A stretch of 64,000 nt of DNA from Apostichopus japonicus (lineage: Eukaryota > Echinodermata > Holothuroidea > Aspidochirotida > Stichopodidae), in contig NC_092567.1 of NCBI RefSeq assembly GCF_037975245.1, positions 12,064,376 through 12,128,375 of the forward strand, in the 5' to 3' direction. The notes beneath the pieces were generated by a model. The model saw only the letters and a program-made list of their open reading frames with translations, ran no database searches and had not been told where the DNA came from. Shown here piece after piece: positions 1 to 12,160 of the stretch. Both the position numbers and the translations under genes were made by a program. Numbering within the stretch: position 1 is the stretch's first letter; every line of letters starts with the position of its first letter.

Positions 1-3000
1 TACATAACGCGTTGCCAATTTTTCAAAAATGTTGTTTGCTCTCAATAAATCAACGATTATGTAAGACATGATCGAAATTTTGAACTGTTGAAGAACCATA
101 AACCCGAATTTTGCATACCTAATTTAAATAAGTCACTATCTTCTCTCAACTTTGTTGACCGATTTCGTATGTATACACACGCTCAGTTATCTCAACACTA
201 CACATTGTTTTAACCCCAGCCACATGACGTAATACACATTATACAGGACAACAAATTCGGCGATACATAGTTTTATAGTTTTATAGATAAATGTTATCAA
301 TAAAACCAAGGTGACGAGTGTTTGACCTGTAAATTATGCAAGTTTGAACACTTCACTGTTCATCAATCTGACTTCAAGCATTATCGTTGTTTTGGTTTCG
401 ATGATAATCGTAACGTATGCATTCATGCAGACGGAGAGTGTGTGTGCGTGTATGCGTGTGTGTGTGTTTGTATTATCGGACCTCCAAGGACGATGACTTG
501 ACTACACACCTTTTGTCTGAGGACGTACATGCGTGTACGTGTGTGTGTGACGCCTCGCTTGTAAACACGATATCTCAAGTAGGGAAGCTTGGACCAATCT
601 AAAATTTGGTGTATATAGGTACCACATTGAGTAGAAGAACCCTATTGTTTTGTGGGGAGGTCATTTGGGGTCACAAGGGCCAAATACTGAAAATCTTGTA
701 AACACGATATCTCAAGGAGGTAAACTTGGACCAATCTCACATTTCGTGAATAGGAGGACCACATTGAGGAGCATCAGCCTATGTTTGTTTGTGGAGATCA
801 AAGGTCATTTGGGGTCACCGGGGTCAAATTTTGGAAACCTTGTTTTATAAGCTACCGTATCTCTCACCAACCAGCCTATCAGATAACGTGCTCGTTACGC
901 CTCATACGAATATGAGGCTATTGGCAATTGCTAATGAGCTTATGGGCATCCGTAGAATGTAATCTGAAAATACGAACATATTTGCATTGGCTTCAACGTG
1001 CCGCTCGGAAGCCTTATTTTGCGTGCAGAAAGGTGTATTTTGTAATACAGCGGTTCTGTTGGACGTTTTCGTCTATTTATTTCAGGTTTGATGTAGTTTC
1101 GTTGTGACCTTCGTAGGTATTTTACAGATGTTGTATTTTTAATTGTTTGAGACACTACAGTAGGCCTACCTGCTTATTTAAGATTCTACGTCATGTTTTA
1201 CTTTGTTCAACACTTACTTTTGGTGTAAAAAGGTTTTAATTTCGTAGTGAAAACAATTATAACTTTCTAATGTGCAATTACGTAGCGCTTTGCATCTGCC
1301 TAACTGCCTAACCTTTGTTCATAGAAAGTATTGATGTTGCAGATCTGTACTTTGGAGACTTGACCAACAATCATAGGCCTAGTGGTGAGTGGAATTTGGC
1401 GAGTAGATTTTTAGTCACGGTCGCCAAATAGCGATTACTTTCAAAAATAATTGTCGAGGCCTGAAAACCTTCACAACCAGATTTCTCAGGGTAGAAATCA
1501 TGGATACTTTTCATACATGGTATATGGATTTGCCATATTGAGTACAAGAATCCTAAATGCTTGTGAGGTCAAATCTCCTATATGTCACCAGAGGTCAAAC
1601 TCTGAAAAACCTTTTACATGATATGTAACGATGGAAATCGCGGTACCTCTAATAATTGGTGTGTGGATTCATTACATCGAGTAAAAGACCCCTAATGTTT
1701 TGGAGGTGTGTATATAGCCACGTACAGTAGACTGACCTGTGTTAGCATGCATAGTGTTATTGTAACAGCTAGTTCTGGTTATACTAACAAGCAGAAGTCT
1801 ACTGCATTGAATTCATCGAAACCTCAATGCATTTTGCATTCTGGTTATCTTTAGAAAGGAGGGGTGGGGTGGGCTTCAAATATGACTTGCGTCCGTTGGG
1901 AGGAGTTTAAACGGGGAGAACCCTTTTATTAAAATATAACCTTTAATAAATAGTTTTTAATGCTGCAGCGTTATAAATTATTAGTTCAACAATTATTTCC
2001 AATATATTGCCTACATGTGTACATTGAGTTGTTGTGTCCGCTTTAACCCTTACATTATATGTAAGATTAGTGAAATATTCGAAAGCGCATGTTTTAACCA
2101 GTCACTGGATAGATACGGAAAACTAACGATTGTAAAGAAAACGTTTTTTCATAAGTAGTAGCAGTATTTATGCGTTAATTATGCTAATTAGATACAAGGA
2201 ATGTAACCAATATATTTTCTTTCTATGTCCGGTGCAGTATTTTACATAGAGCTGTACATTTCAGGTATAAGGTAAGATGATACTGAGCTAGACTTTAACA
2301 TATTTATTGGATATCATGCACTATCTGTTACCGGTTAATCCAGATAATTTCATTTCATGCTCGATAAACTCAAGTGCCCTCTTGTTGTTGTGTGTTTGTA
2401 ACAAGTGCCTTAATGTCTAAAAATTTGCTATTTGGCTTCAAAATAATACTAATGATAAAATATGCAGTTCAAAAGTACCGGTATAAAGAAAACTTTTGCT
2501 GAAAACTTTTGCCTCCCCTCAGTGTTTGTTCCTCCACATTCCAATAAAACTGTTCTTTTGTGAATCAACGACGATGGCATTAGTGTATTCTTAACAAAGT
2601 ATGACCAGGAAGTCTTCATAACTCCTCGGAATGAAGGGGTCGGATATTTTGGACACATGCAGCTCTTCATTGAGAACATAGTTGAATAGGAAAGTTCGAT
2701 TGTGTAATGGTTAAGGTTATTATTATCAACTCCACAAAAATGTAATAATTTTGTACAATTTGATTTAGATCAATGACAAAAACAATGCGTGCAATGTGAT
2801 ACAATTATGAAGGTTGATATTGAATAAATACTTAAATAACGTTGGTATATCATATAATAGTAACAATTTGTGTTTAACTCCAACCCAAGATGACAAATTG
2901 TTGCGCCCAGTAAAGAATGTTGCTATGTCCTCGACCCTCCTACCCCTCTCCCTTACATTCTTCCTCCATTTTAGTGTATGTTTTGCAGGTTTGTTATCCC

Positions 3001-3674
3001 GCCATTACATTGAAATATGTTATTTGTAGCATCTTAAACTCTTTTGAGATTAAGAAAGAATTTTTTTCAGCTTTAAGATTTATTTTTCTAGATTTCGTAT
3101 CTTACCACTGAACTCTTAACAATCTCAGACATTTTAGTTCTCCTTTAAAGCGAGGATTCACGAATACGAACTATATCATCAATACATTTGCCGAAAATAA
3201 CATACGATATAAATCACGTGATCCGAGCAAAAAATGGCAAGCGGTTGTTACAAGGATTTACTTCGTTTACTCCGTTTGTTCTGTACAATGTTGTATTTCT
3301 ACATGTTTGAACAACGTTATCTTAATTGATAATGTAAACATATAAACAATTTAGCCAATTCTGATAATGTGGACGGCTATACATTTCACAATATCAACCA
3401 CATACAATTTACATACAGCAGTTCCAACTACCATCATTATTATCTACAATACTATTTCCATGCTAGTTTATTTTTCGTAGAATCGTTTGAACACGAGACT
3501 TGTGATGATAATTAATTCTGATCATAATGATCAATCAGATGTGATTTATTTCCTTGTTATTTATTGTTTACTTTGTTTATCTTCATTGATTTAGTAAACA
3601 ATAAACCTGACTAGGAGGACATTCCACTACGTCTTCTACATCTTACACGATGATTACTCTACTTCTCTCCATAG
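1..3674. other. Non-coding flank or intron upstream of the first recognised exon
   Basis: AT-rich DNA without a supported gene. It holds a GT-rich microsatellite (about 437-475), a two-unit tandem repeat (558-845, listed separately) and more diverged relatives of that repeat at about 1455-1720. If the exon at 3675 is right, the part just before it must be an intron, because that exon begins in the middle of a codon. No start codon or promoter for the gene can be placed here. Confidence 0.5.
558..845 (+). repeat. Two-unit tandem repeat, period about 137 bp
   Basis: Both units begin CTTGTAAACACGATATCTCA (558 and 695), continue with CTTGGACCAATCT and an ACCACATTGAG block, and run to a GGTCATTTGGGGTCAC block. 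Weaker relatives lie at about 1455-1720, with 'aggtcaaactctgaaaa' and 'attgagtacaagaa'. The small frames 417-602 and 650-850 are this repeat read as protein and are not genes. Confidence 0.8.
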
Positions 3675-3751
3675 GTTTCTATCCTACGATCTTCCAGACA
3701 TTATTCCGGTTGGATACATCCCACCATCCTTGAAATCAAGAAATGTGAAAG
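3675..3751 (+). CDS. Gene 1, first recognised exon (internal)
   Basis: The acceptor is 'ctctccatag' and the donor AAAG|GTATTG; the exon is 77 nt. With one base left over at each end it reads FLSYDLPDIIPVGYIPPSLK followed by SRNVK. The other two frames matter less: one has a TGA, and the other is open but cannot join the next exon without a stop. The trailing G pairs with the two leading T's of exon 18872 to make Val, so the phases agree. The Pro-rich 'IPVGYIPPS' stretch looks like folded-protein sequence but I cannot assign it. This is the least certain exon of the gene because the next one is 15 kb away and no partner on its 5' side was found. Confidence 0.45.
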
Positions 3752-4369
3752 GTATTGTCACAATGACGTCATAATGGACACATTTAACATTTCTTACATT
3801 TAATTAAAGGCTTTACGAACTATGTGAATTTCTTTTGACTTGTTGATTGTTGTTGATTTACATACAAGAGAGTAATGAATCAGCAACACATGATTACCAT
3901 TTTTTATGAAGGAGACACCCAGAACAGAGTCTTGTGATAGTAAACAACGAACTGAATAATATAATGGAATATAACAACACTTAATATTGCTAGGCTTGGC
4001 TGATTTGAGAGATAAGTCATATTCCTTTCATTTTGCTCATTCGATATCCCTGTCTTATAAAATGTTTTGTGAGTAGCCATCACATCAATTGATGCTTTAA
4101 ATCTCTTTCCGAAAAGTAGTGGTATCATACACTTTGGGAAACTTAATTACAGAGCGACAATGATTATGTAAGGTTTGAAGTAATGTTCTGCCCCTCGGAG
4201 GCTGTCAACCCCCCCCCCCCCATAAAAGCACATTTAAACATATCCACACCTCCGCTTAAACCATTCTTTCAATCTGAATTGCAGAATAAAGCCGCAAAGT
4301 TTTAATGAACTTCTTTTCCAAGTTCTGCAAACGAAGTTCTTGTTTCTCTGAAATTGCTGCAAAGTGTAT

Positions 4370-4900
4370 TAAAAAATAAACGAAAACAAAACAGAGACCA
4401 AAAATGTATCGGAACTGCTGGTGCTAGATGTATCGTATTCAAAATATACTAATAGGTAACATCAGCATCATGACTTTATAAAGGCAAAGATAAGACACTC
4501 GTTCTGCAGTTTTTACAGGAACAGAGCGTCGTCAAAGCCGACATCATGTATAGGAAGGAGGGAGGGGCGGGGGGGGGGGTCTGTGGTCTTTCCCCAGAAA
4601 ATGGCAAGTTGAGACTTCAAATGATACATTCTGAGTCATAGTTTGACTTATATGACTTGACTTATGTCCAATATCAAAGTCTAAACGCAGCATTGTGTTT
4701 TAACCATTCTAAGTTATTAAGAAATAAGCGAAAACGAAACAGAGACCAAAATGTTGGTACTAGATCTACTCGAAATATTCTAATTGGTAACATTAGCATA
4801 AAGACTTTATAAAGACATAGTAGTTTAGCCGACATCATATTCGGGTAGGAGGGGGTGGGGCTGTGGTCTTTCACCAGAAAAAGGGGAAGTTTAGACATAG

Positions 4901-4937
<37 letters not shown>

Positions 4938-4975
4938 TCATATCTAAGTCTAAACGCAACGTTGTGTTTTAACTA
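4370..4975 (+). repeat. Diverged direct duplication, offset about 350 bp, with a TA microsatellite
   Basis: The blocks 'gaaaacaaaacagagacca' (4382) and 'gaaaacgaaacagagacca' (4731) begin parallel tracts. Both contain ACTTTATAAAG, GCCGACATCAT, a GGAGGG run and CTGTGGTCTTTC(C/A)CCAGAAAA. The 'gtctaaacgca..gttgtgtttt' block also occurs twice, at about 4679 and 4949. An alternating TA run lies at 4901-4937 between the copies. The short minus-strand frame 4674-4898 is inside this repeat and is not a gene. Confidence 0.75.
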
Positions 4976-6230
4976 TTCCAAGTTAGTTTGAAATGCATGG
5001 TGGTGGGGTGGGAGTGGCGGTGGGGAGACACCCATTACACCCTTGATCGGTGCTTGAAAACAGTACAATCTACATGTATTGGCGAACATTAACATCCATG
5101 CATGATTTGCCTTGAAAAAAATAATATTATAAATAAAATGTGGGTAATGATATGAGGGAAAGCATTTAAAACTATATGTGAATTTAAAACCATATTTTAT
5201 TATGTTTCATTTATACACTTACGAAAGTAAAAAAGAAAAGAAAACAGAATCGGTCTGTCTGTTACTCCTCTTACGTCTACATTTCCCCAGATTTGGATAT
5301 ATTTGGCTAATAAAATGAAGCAGCTTCCAGAGGCTTCGCCCCCTGACCCCCCCCCGACCCATTAAGTCCGCGGATCCCCACCAGCCTGCTTGGAATACAG
5401 TACAGATAACTATAATTTATTTATTACATCTGTTTTGTGTTTTAGTGCTTTAAACTTGCTATACGAGAGAACAAGGGATATCACCAAATGCAATAACTTC
5501 AGGGGGCTTCCCCTCGTGGAACCAACCAGGGCTTAAAATATATCCCAGGGAAAGCCCCCCGACCCCGCTTGAGCTCTCAGAAACGTTCTGTACAATTTTG
5601 AAGTTAAGCTTCGTCCTGACGACCCTATCTAAAAATTCTTCAGCTTCCGGGGACTTCGCATCACACCCTTCAATAACATTAAACTATGAAAGAAATTTAT
5701 CTAATTTACATTGTTGGTCTGTAAATCTGCATTCAAAGCGAATGTGCATAAAACAGGCTCTATGCTTATTAGATGAGTACTAGTTTTATTTTCTAGCCAT
5801 CAATATACATATTATGTATCGATTCGGTACAGTTTTACTTCGGTATTATATACTTAATGATGTAACGATGTATACTTTATTCAATTTACCGCGTGTTATC
5901 TGTCGAATTTTTAACTTAATATTTTTGTTTGATTTTCGCTGAGATGCTAAACTGTCATAAAAAAAATCAAATATTATAGCGTAACCACTAATCTTGCAAG
6001 TAGTAGTTAAGAGAGGGATTCAGATACAATTCAAGTCGTTTTATTCATCGGTCAACGCGTAAATACAAGAAAAGATCAGTAATGTTTGTATTGAATGTTT
6101 CAATGGTATGGTCCACCATCTTGTCTACAGACGTCTAAAAAACAATTGTAGACGTTAGAGTGTTCATTGTAGTCGTTTAAGTGAGTTAAAACCATACAAA
6201 TGAACTACTAAGCAGAAAAGGATAGAGGGG

Positions 6231-6440
6231 TTCCCGGGCAACTCCCTCTGGACGATTTCCCCCGGACGATTACCCCCCGACGATTCCCCTCGGACGATTC
6301 CCACCCGGACGATTCCCACCCGGACACTCCCCAATCGTGACAATTGCCCACATGACAATTCCCACTCCGGACATTTCCCACCCATGACAATTGCCTCCGG
6401 ACAATTTCCCCCCGAAAAATCCCCCTCCTCGGAAATTACT
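6231..6440 (-). repeat. TCCGG-rich minisatellite (AATTGTCCGGGGGG family), reverse copy
   Basis: About 14-16-bp units of the form GGACGATTCCCNCCC. Read on the minus strand they match the array at 12256-12520 (AATTGTCCGGGGGGA). Both arrays end in the same GG(A/G)CAACTCCC(C/T)CTGGAC block, so they are copies of one repeat in opposite orientation about 6 kb apart. The repetitive frames in it (6164-6385, 6208-6390) are not genes. Confidence 0.85.
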
Positions 6441-8668
6441 ACTTTGACCCCTTCCCCAGCACGGCGATCATTACATTCATCACATTTTGGACACCCCCCC
6501 CCTGTGGAAATTTCTGCACATGCCCCTGACCATCAATCACAAGTCGATAACGAGTTTAAAAAGTTACATTTTGGAGTAGGGATTGGGATGAGGTGTATAT
6601 GACTTAATATCACCTCAGAACTTTGCCCGCTTCGCGACCGTTTACAGCGTCTTTATCAGTGGCCATATGCTTGCATCCACCTGTGTATTTTTCGACAGAA
6701 CTAGAATATTCAGCGTTTATGCTGCGTTAGTTTTTGCGCAATTTGAACGCATGATAGATGGCTAGACCAGAGAAGTGTTCGTTCGTTTCGAGTGTACTAG
6801 CTATGTTGATACTGTGATAGCTTCTATCTCTCTTTCGCATGCATTTTAGCTAGCTACCACAGAATTTTACGCGCGCTTTCGCGCGCATTAGCTGCACTGT
6901 TAATGTCATAGTCTTTTCATTTGCTCATTATGTTGACTCATGATAGTAGCAACTACAATTCTCTCTGCGCTCGGCGCGCACAATTTCGAGGAAGCAATAA
7001 ACATTGCGCAAGATCGTGATACGTGGCGGAGGTTAATCACTGAGCATGTCGTACAGACGAGACTCAACTTACTACTACTACTACTACTCGGCGCGCACAA
7101 AATGAACTTCTACTATGATATTTGGGGGGGGGGGATTGTAATGGCCATGCCAAAGATACCCATTGCGATCTCAAAGCGCGAGCAAAACGGCGCATTTTTG
7201 GAATGGTTGCATTAGGAGTCGTTTATAGGTCATGTTGGAGTGGAGGTTTCTGATGTAGCCCATATCAAGGATACGTGATACCAAGGATGAAAACGCGCGC
7301 GAAGCGAGCGAAAATGCTCTGATATCCAGCTTTCATGCATGAAAAATGCGCAAAGTATCGCTGACAGCAGAAGTGCAGCGAGTGAGCGTACAAACAATGG
7401 TGTAGTTGCTGGCTACCATGCATACGACGTGGGCCGTTGAAAGGACTGGCGGAAAATGTTGTGCTAGTAAGCTACCATGCATAGAAGGGAGAACAAACTA
7501 TCACACATATCAACCTAGCTAGTGCACGTGAATCGCGCGAACACATTTTTGCACAAGCCAGTAACCATGCATGCACATTGTGTACATTTACTGTAACACA
7601 ACATAAATGAGGAATGTATAGTGACTGGCTATAATGCATAACAAGAGTCTAGAGCTTCGTACTTCATTGCCTTTGGATTTGAAGCCACATATAATTGTTT
7701 GACCTACCTCTGTTGACCTAAGGTGACATTTGACCTTAACCAAAAACATTAAGAATAATCTACTCACTATGAGTAAACCGCCACCGAAGTATGAGAATGA
7801 TCTGAACTAGCGTAATCCATTTAGAGTGGTTACAACCGGCGTCACAGACACACATACATGCATGCCTGCACATCTTCATTTAGCCTCTGGCAAGGAATCA
7901 AAAAGTGGTTCTGAGCAATTTTCAGGGAAATTACATTAGGCCACGCCCCTCAAGAATATTAATGACATGCATTAAGGTTCTAACCTACATATGTACACCC
8001 ACCTCCCAACAATGCCATCAAAACAAGTTTGTACAAAATCGGACAGACGGTTGCCGAGATATGAGTATTTAAAGAAATTGTTCGAAGCCCCGCCCAATCG
8101 CGCAGAAAATGTTAAGGTTATCTAGCTAACATGCGTGTGCAATGAGTAATTAATTCTCACAGCATCAATGCAGCTTGTGCGCGCGAATCGCGCCAAATCT
8201 ATTTTTCCAAATATATACCAAATTGACGCCCAAAATATTATCATTGTGTCAGTCTAGCTATAGTATACACAATGCACGCGAAACAAGAAAGTGTTTTGGT
8301 ACTTTGTATCCTATAAAATACAGTCGTTTTGCTATAAAAGCTTTTCAATTCAACGGTGTTCGTATTTACTACATTGCAAAATTATTACCTTGGTAGCGTG
8401 ACAGGACGAACGTGGTAATTCAGATATCTTACCAAAGTAAACCCATATCTCACTCCTTTATGTGGAAAAAATATTAAGCGAAAGTCACTCTCTACACGGC
8501 AGACAGGTTTACACACAGAAACCGGAAATAAATCAATATATCACTAATGCACGAGAATCGCGCACAAAGAAACTCGTTGTTCATATCTTTAACTTCGCGA
8601 TTATTTTTTCTCAGGTGAGTTGGGCTTGTTGGTACGAAGATCTAGAGAGGACATGGTTAAAAAAAATA

Positions 8669-8880
8669 TATTACGTACGTACGTAATAATACTACGTACG
8701 TACGTAATAATTATCACGTACGTACGTGATAATACTACGTACGTACGTAATAATATCACGTACGTACGTGATATGTTTTACGTACGCACGTGATAATTAC
8801 TACGTACGTACGTAGTGTTATTACGTACGTACGTAATAATTACTACGTACTTATGTAGTGATTATCACGTACGTATTTGA
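8669..8880. repeat. Array of about ten 21-22-bp perfect palindromes built on ACGTACGTACGT
   Basis: Units alternate between ATTACGTACGTACGTAAT and ATCACGTACGTACGTGAT types, separated by 3-5 bases, and decay at the right edge ('acgtacttatgtagtg', 'acgtacgtatttga'). Two more units sit at the other end of the transposon (about 12085-12121). The position just inside the inverted repeat suggests subterminal transposase-binding sites. Confidence 0.9.
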
Positions 8881-8914
8881 AGGCCTACGTATAGGCCTAC
8901 ACTCTAAAAACAAC

Positions 8915-9535
8915 CTGGTGAAATTTCACCAGTTCCTTGTGAAATTTTCACCAGGAGTTACGTTTATATGCTACCCTATATATCCTGGTTGTTTTCACCA
9001 AGTTGCCTGGTGGATGAGATTTTAACAAAATCCTGGTAGATATTACCAGGAAAGCCTGGTTAAATTTCGTGGTGAAATTTTGACACTGTCCTGGTTAATA
9101 TCAATGGGTATTCACCTCATTCCTTGTGATATTAACCAACATTTCCTGGTTGATGCTAATACTATCCTGGTTAATATCATGAAATATTTCACCTCTTTCC
9201 TGGTTAAATTAACCAACATTCCTGATTGGTGCTAATGCTATCCTGGTTAATATCATAAAATGTTCCACCTCTTTCCTGGTTAAATTAACCATTATTTCCT
9301 GGTTGATGCTTATACTATCCTGGTTAATATCATGAAATATTTCACCTCTTTCCTGGTTAAATTAACCAACATTCCTGGTTGGTGCTAATGCTATCCTGGT
9401 TAATATCATAGAATGTTCCACCTCTTTCTGGTTAAATTATACAACATTTCCTGGTTGATGTCACCATTATCCTGGTTAATATTAAACTGATTTTCCACCT
9501 CATTCCTGGTTAAATCACCCCCTTCCTTGTTAATA
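8915..9535 (+). repeat. CCTGGTTAAT minisatellite, higher-order period about 75 bp
   Basis: It begins with CCTGGTGAAATTTCACCAG, then repeats blocks of 'tcctggttaatatcat', 'ttcacctctttcctggtt' and 'aaattaaccaacattcctg'. The sub-blocks are themselves dyad symmetric (TGGTTAAATTAACCA). Copies become more regular toward 9170-9430. It lies wholly inside the 8633-12160 transposon. Confidence 0.9.
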
Positions 9536-12160
9536 TGCCACCTTATTCTCCATTTAAGTTGCAATGCATTCAAATTGAGAAAAAGCAGAACATAAATTAT
9601 AAAACAACATCATCAATGTTACTGATAGCTAACTTTATTTGCATCTCCATTACTTTTGAATTTTGAGTAATATGTGAACTTTTGCAATTTAGTTTAATTA
9701 ATTCCTCAAATATTAATACAATGAATTAATATAAGAAATGCAATACTGAAATCAAAATTTTGAGGACATATTTACAGCATAACCATCGTTACATGCTGAA
9801 GCTCTGATTGCTCGACATCAACTGTGAAATGTAACAGGAATACCAAGACCTTGATCAGCACTTTTGCACAAGGATACAACTTGGAAATCACTTGAACAGT
9901 TTTCAGTACAGAACAAGAAATGGACCCTATACCTCATACTTGAAATACTTGATCAAAGCCTCTCCTCCAATAACCTTTGTTACGACAAATTCAGCCCGGT
10001 GTCAGTAGCTTCTTTTCTTTAAAGGTATGCTGTATTAGCCCCAAATATGCTAGATATTCAAATGTGGTCACCTTTGGTCAGAATTCTTAAACTGTTTTTA
10101 TTACAACCTTTGAGGAAATTTTCCTATTCAGTAATCTTGTGTGTCCTTAAAAATGTCTGAGAACAATTGGAAGGTACTTTTTGAAAACTTCTTGCCATTA
10201 TAGCGTGCTATAATTTGGGCATATACTGACTATCATTAAACTAGATAGGAAGGTCTTAGAAGATCTTTGTTCACATTGTTAATGATAGGGATGACCTAAT
10301 ACCAAATTGATTTGTTTAATTTAATTATTTACTTATTGGTAATTAATTCATATTTTATTTAATTACAATTATATTTTACCACTTTGCACAGGCAAACCGA
10401 ACATCTGCAAGACAATAATTAGGCTTCCAACGATACCATTAATGTTTTAGTAATAAGCTCATCCTTGGACCTCACATACTTGTGCAAATTATTTTAACTC
10501 CAATAGAAAGTGGTAATTAAGTTAAGCTTATTATAATCACAAGAAAGATTAATTTGAAAAGATTTTGAGCTAACAGTTAAGTAGTTAAAGTATAAACCAA
10601 AGTGTCCTTGAACATGAAATTCTGATACTCCGAGCCCGAATGACCATAATTATGATCACGTTTTGCATACATCCACATGTCCGTCCGTGGACTCAGGAAG
10701 AAGCGTTTCCAAACAATTAACTAAACCGACCCCTAAATGACCTTTGACATAAAATTCCTGAGCACTTCCACAAGTCTCTTCATCACAGGCCATCTCTATG
10801 CGAGTTTCATTGAAGTTGTACCAACAGGTATTATCAATTGTGGACAGAGAGATGAATTGAAATGCAAAACATCAAATTGTTGCTCATAAAAACAACTACA
10901 ATCACATTCTTGATGTGCATCCTCCGAGCCAAAGACATCCTTCTACTATTGCAAAGCTGCGTTACTGTACTTGGTAGCCTCTCTCAATTTCTCATTTTCA
11001 CCTCTTCCAGTTTGTACCAATCTAGGAAAGGAATGAAACAATTAAAGTATTAAATGGTGTGTTAACGAACTAGAATGAAAAGAAGATGAATCGCTTTCTT
11101 CAGTCTAATAGTTTGTGCCATGCTTTTTGAAAACCTAACCCTAAACCTAACCCTAATTTAATCTTGGAATAATTCTCTGAGTTGGTCAGTCTTATTTCTG
11201 TTTGGGTTTGTTTTCCACAGGGCATTTGATGTGGTTTTTTTACCCTAGGCTCCTTTGACGTTTAGTAACCTGTTAGGTTAGGTTTGTATGTAAAGTAGGC
11301 TAACCTTATACTAATACTAGGTGATACCATGTAGTGATTTGAGATTAGCAACTAACCTTAATTGAATTGTATTGGACGTGGTAGTTATTATAATAAATGT
11401 GCTAGCTGTTGATACAGGAGGGCTACACAATATGATTATCAACATACAATTCCACGTTTATACTTTTAAAATCAATTTCAAGGCTACAAATAAACCTCAA
11501 ACAATTATCTGTAGTATAGGGTAGTCCTGTCCTACCCTTACCTAGCCTATAAAATGTGAGTTCAATCAGGGAGTTGTTCTAACAAATACCTTGTATAGTA
11601 TCGTTCGCCCATCTATTAGTATTACGTACCCTGGCTGTATGTGCATAGGCTGGGGAGTTTAAGTGATCTACCAGGGAGTTGCCGTAACATCATCTTGGAT
11701 CGACAGCGGCAATAGACACTACACAGGCCTTATCACTGGCCTAGCCCATGACCTATCCACGTGAGATTCAATGAACACAAGCTTAACGTGAGGCCTAGGT
11801 CTAACTTACGCCAGACCTGTTTAAGCATTAATTGAGCATAGGACTCATGATCCGGGAATGAGTTCCAGCACAAAATTGTGGCGGCTAAAGTACAGGCATA
11901 CCTGTGGTGTTACTGTTAGTCGAACGAACGTACCTTAATTATCTGTCTCCGGCATTTTTGAGTATAACTAGTCTCTAGGCTGCATAAACTTGACTTCTGA
12001 CTTCTTGCATATATACAAATGTGTTACAGTATAAACGTACCGCGTACCGCCACTTCTTACTATCTTCGGTATAGAACGTAAAATTATCACGTACGTAATA
12101 AATATTACGTACGTACGTAATATATATATTTTTTTACCATGTCCTCTCTAGGTCTTCGTA

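Larger units (their letters stand above)
3752..8632. other. Intron 1, proximal part: repeats and no gene
   Basis: It holds a diverged direct duplication (4370-4975), a (TA)n run, GC-rich 'CTTCGCCCCCTGACCCCC' blocks near 5325-5360, 5500-5570 and 5640-5665, the GGACGATT minisatellite (6231-6440), and a 6.65-8.3 kb zone. That zone is rich in 'GCTACCATGCAT' (about 7414, 7471 and 7563) and in GCGCGC hairpins such as GCGCGCTTTCGCGCGC at about 6871. A CTA triplet run lies at 7071-7088. No splice-flanked open frame consistent with gene 1 was found. Confidence 0.5.
8633..12160. mobile_element. 3.5-kb non-autonomous DNA transposon with 6-bp TSD and palindrome-packed ends
   Basis: The left end TACGAAGATCTAGAGAGGAC and the inverted right end TACGAAGACCTAGAGAGGAC match for about 55-80 bp, including the first ACGTACGTACGT palindrome. 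Both ends are flanked directly by TGTTGG (8627-8632 and 12161-12166), a perfect 6-bp target-site duplication. Inside lie a palindrome array (8669-8880), a CCTGGTTAAT minisatellite (8915-9535), AT-rich filler, and a short telomere-like patch CCTAACCCTAAACCTAACCC (11134). No transposase frame is visible; the best frame is 63 codons at 10862. I therefore call it non-autonomous. The superfamily is uncertain. A 6-bp duplication would fit groups such as hAT6, IS3EU or Dada, but the end sequence names none of them. Confidence 0.85.

Noticed and set aside
1341-1382. Possible 42-nt exon (acceptor 'gatgttgcag', donor GTG|GTGAGT) reading LYFGDLTNNHRPS
   Set aside because: Splice signals are fair and one frame is open, but its phase cannot join the exon at 3675 without an immediate stop, so there is no support for use in gene 1.
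2520-2672. Minus-strand frame reading ELHVSKISDPFIPRSYEDF
   Set aside because: Protein-like for about 28 codons but broken by stops and without splice signals; could be an old transposon relic but nothing supports a name.
8669-8880. Regular short palindromes resembling a CRISPR array
   Set aside because: No unique spacers; units are contiguous palindromes inside a eukaryotic transposon.
11134-11156. Telomere-like CCTAACCCTAAACCTAACCC patch
   Set aside because: Only about 23 bases and imperfect; too short to call an interstitial telomere.
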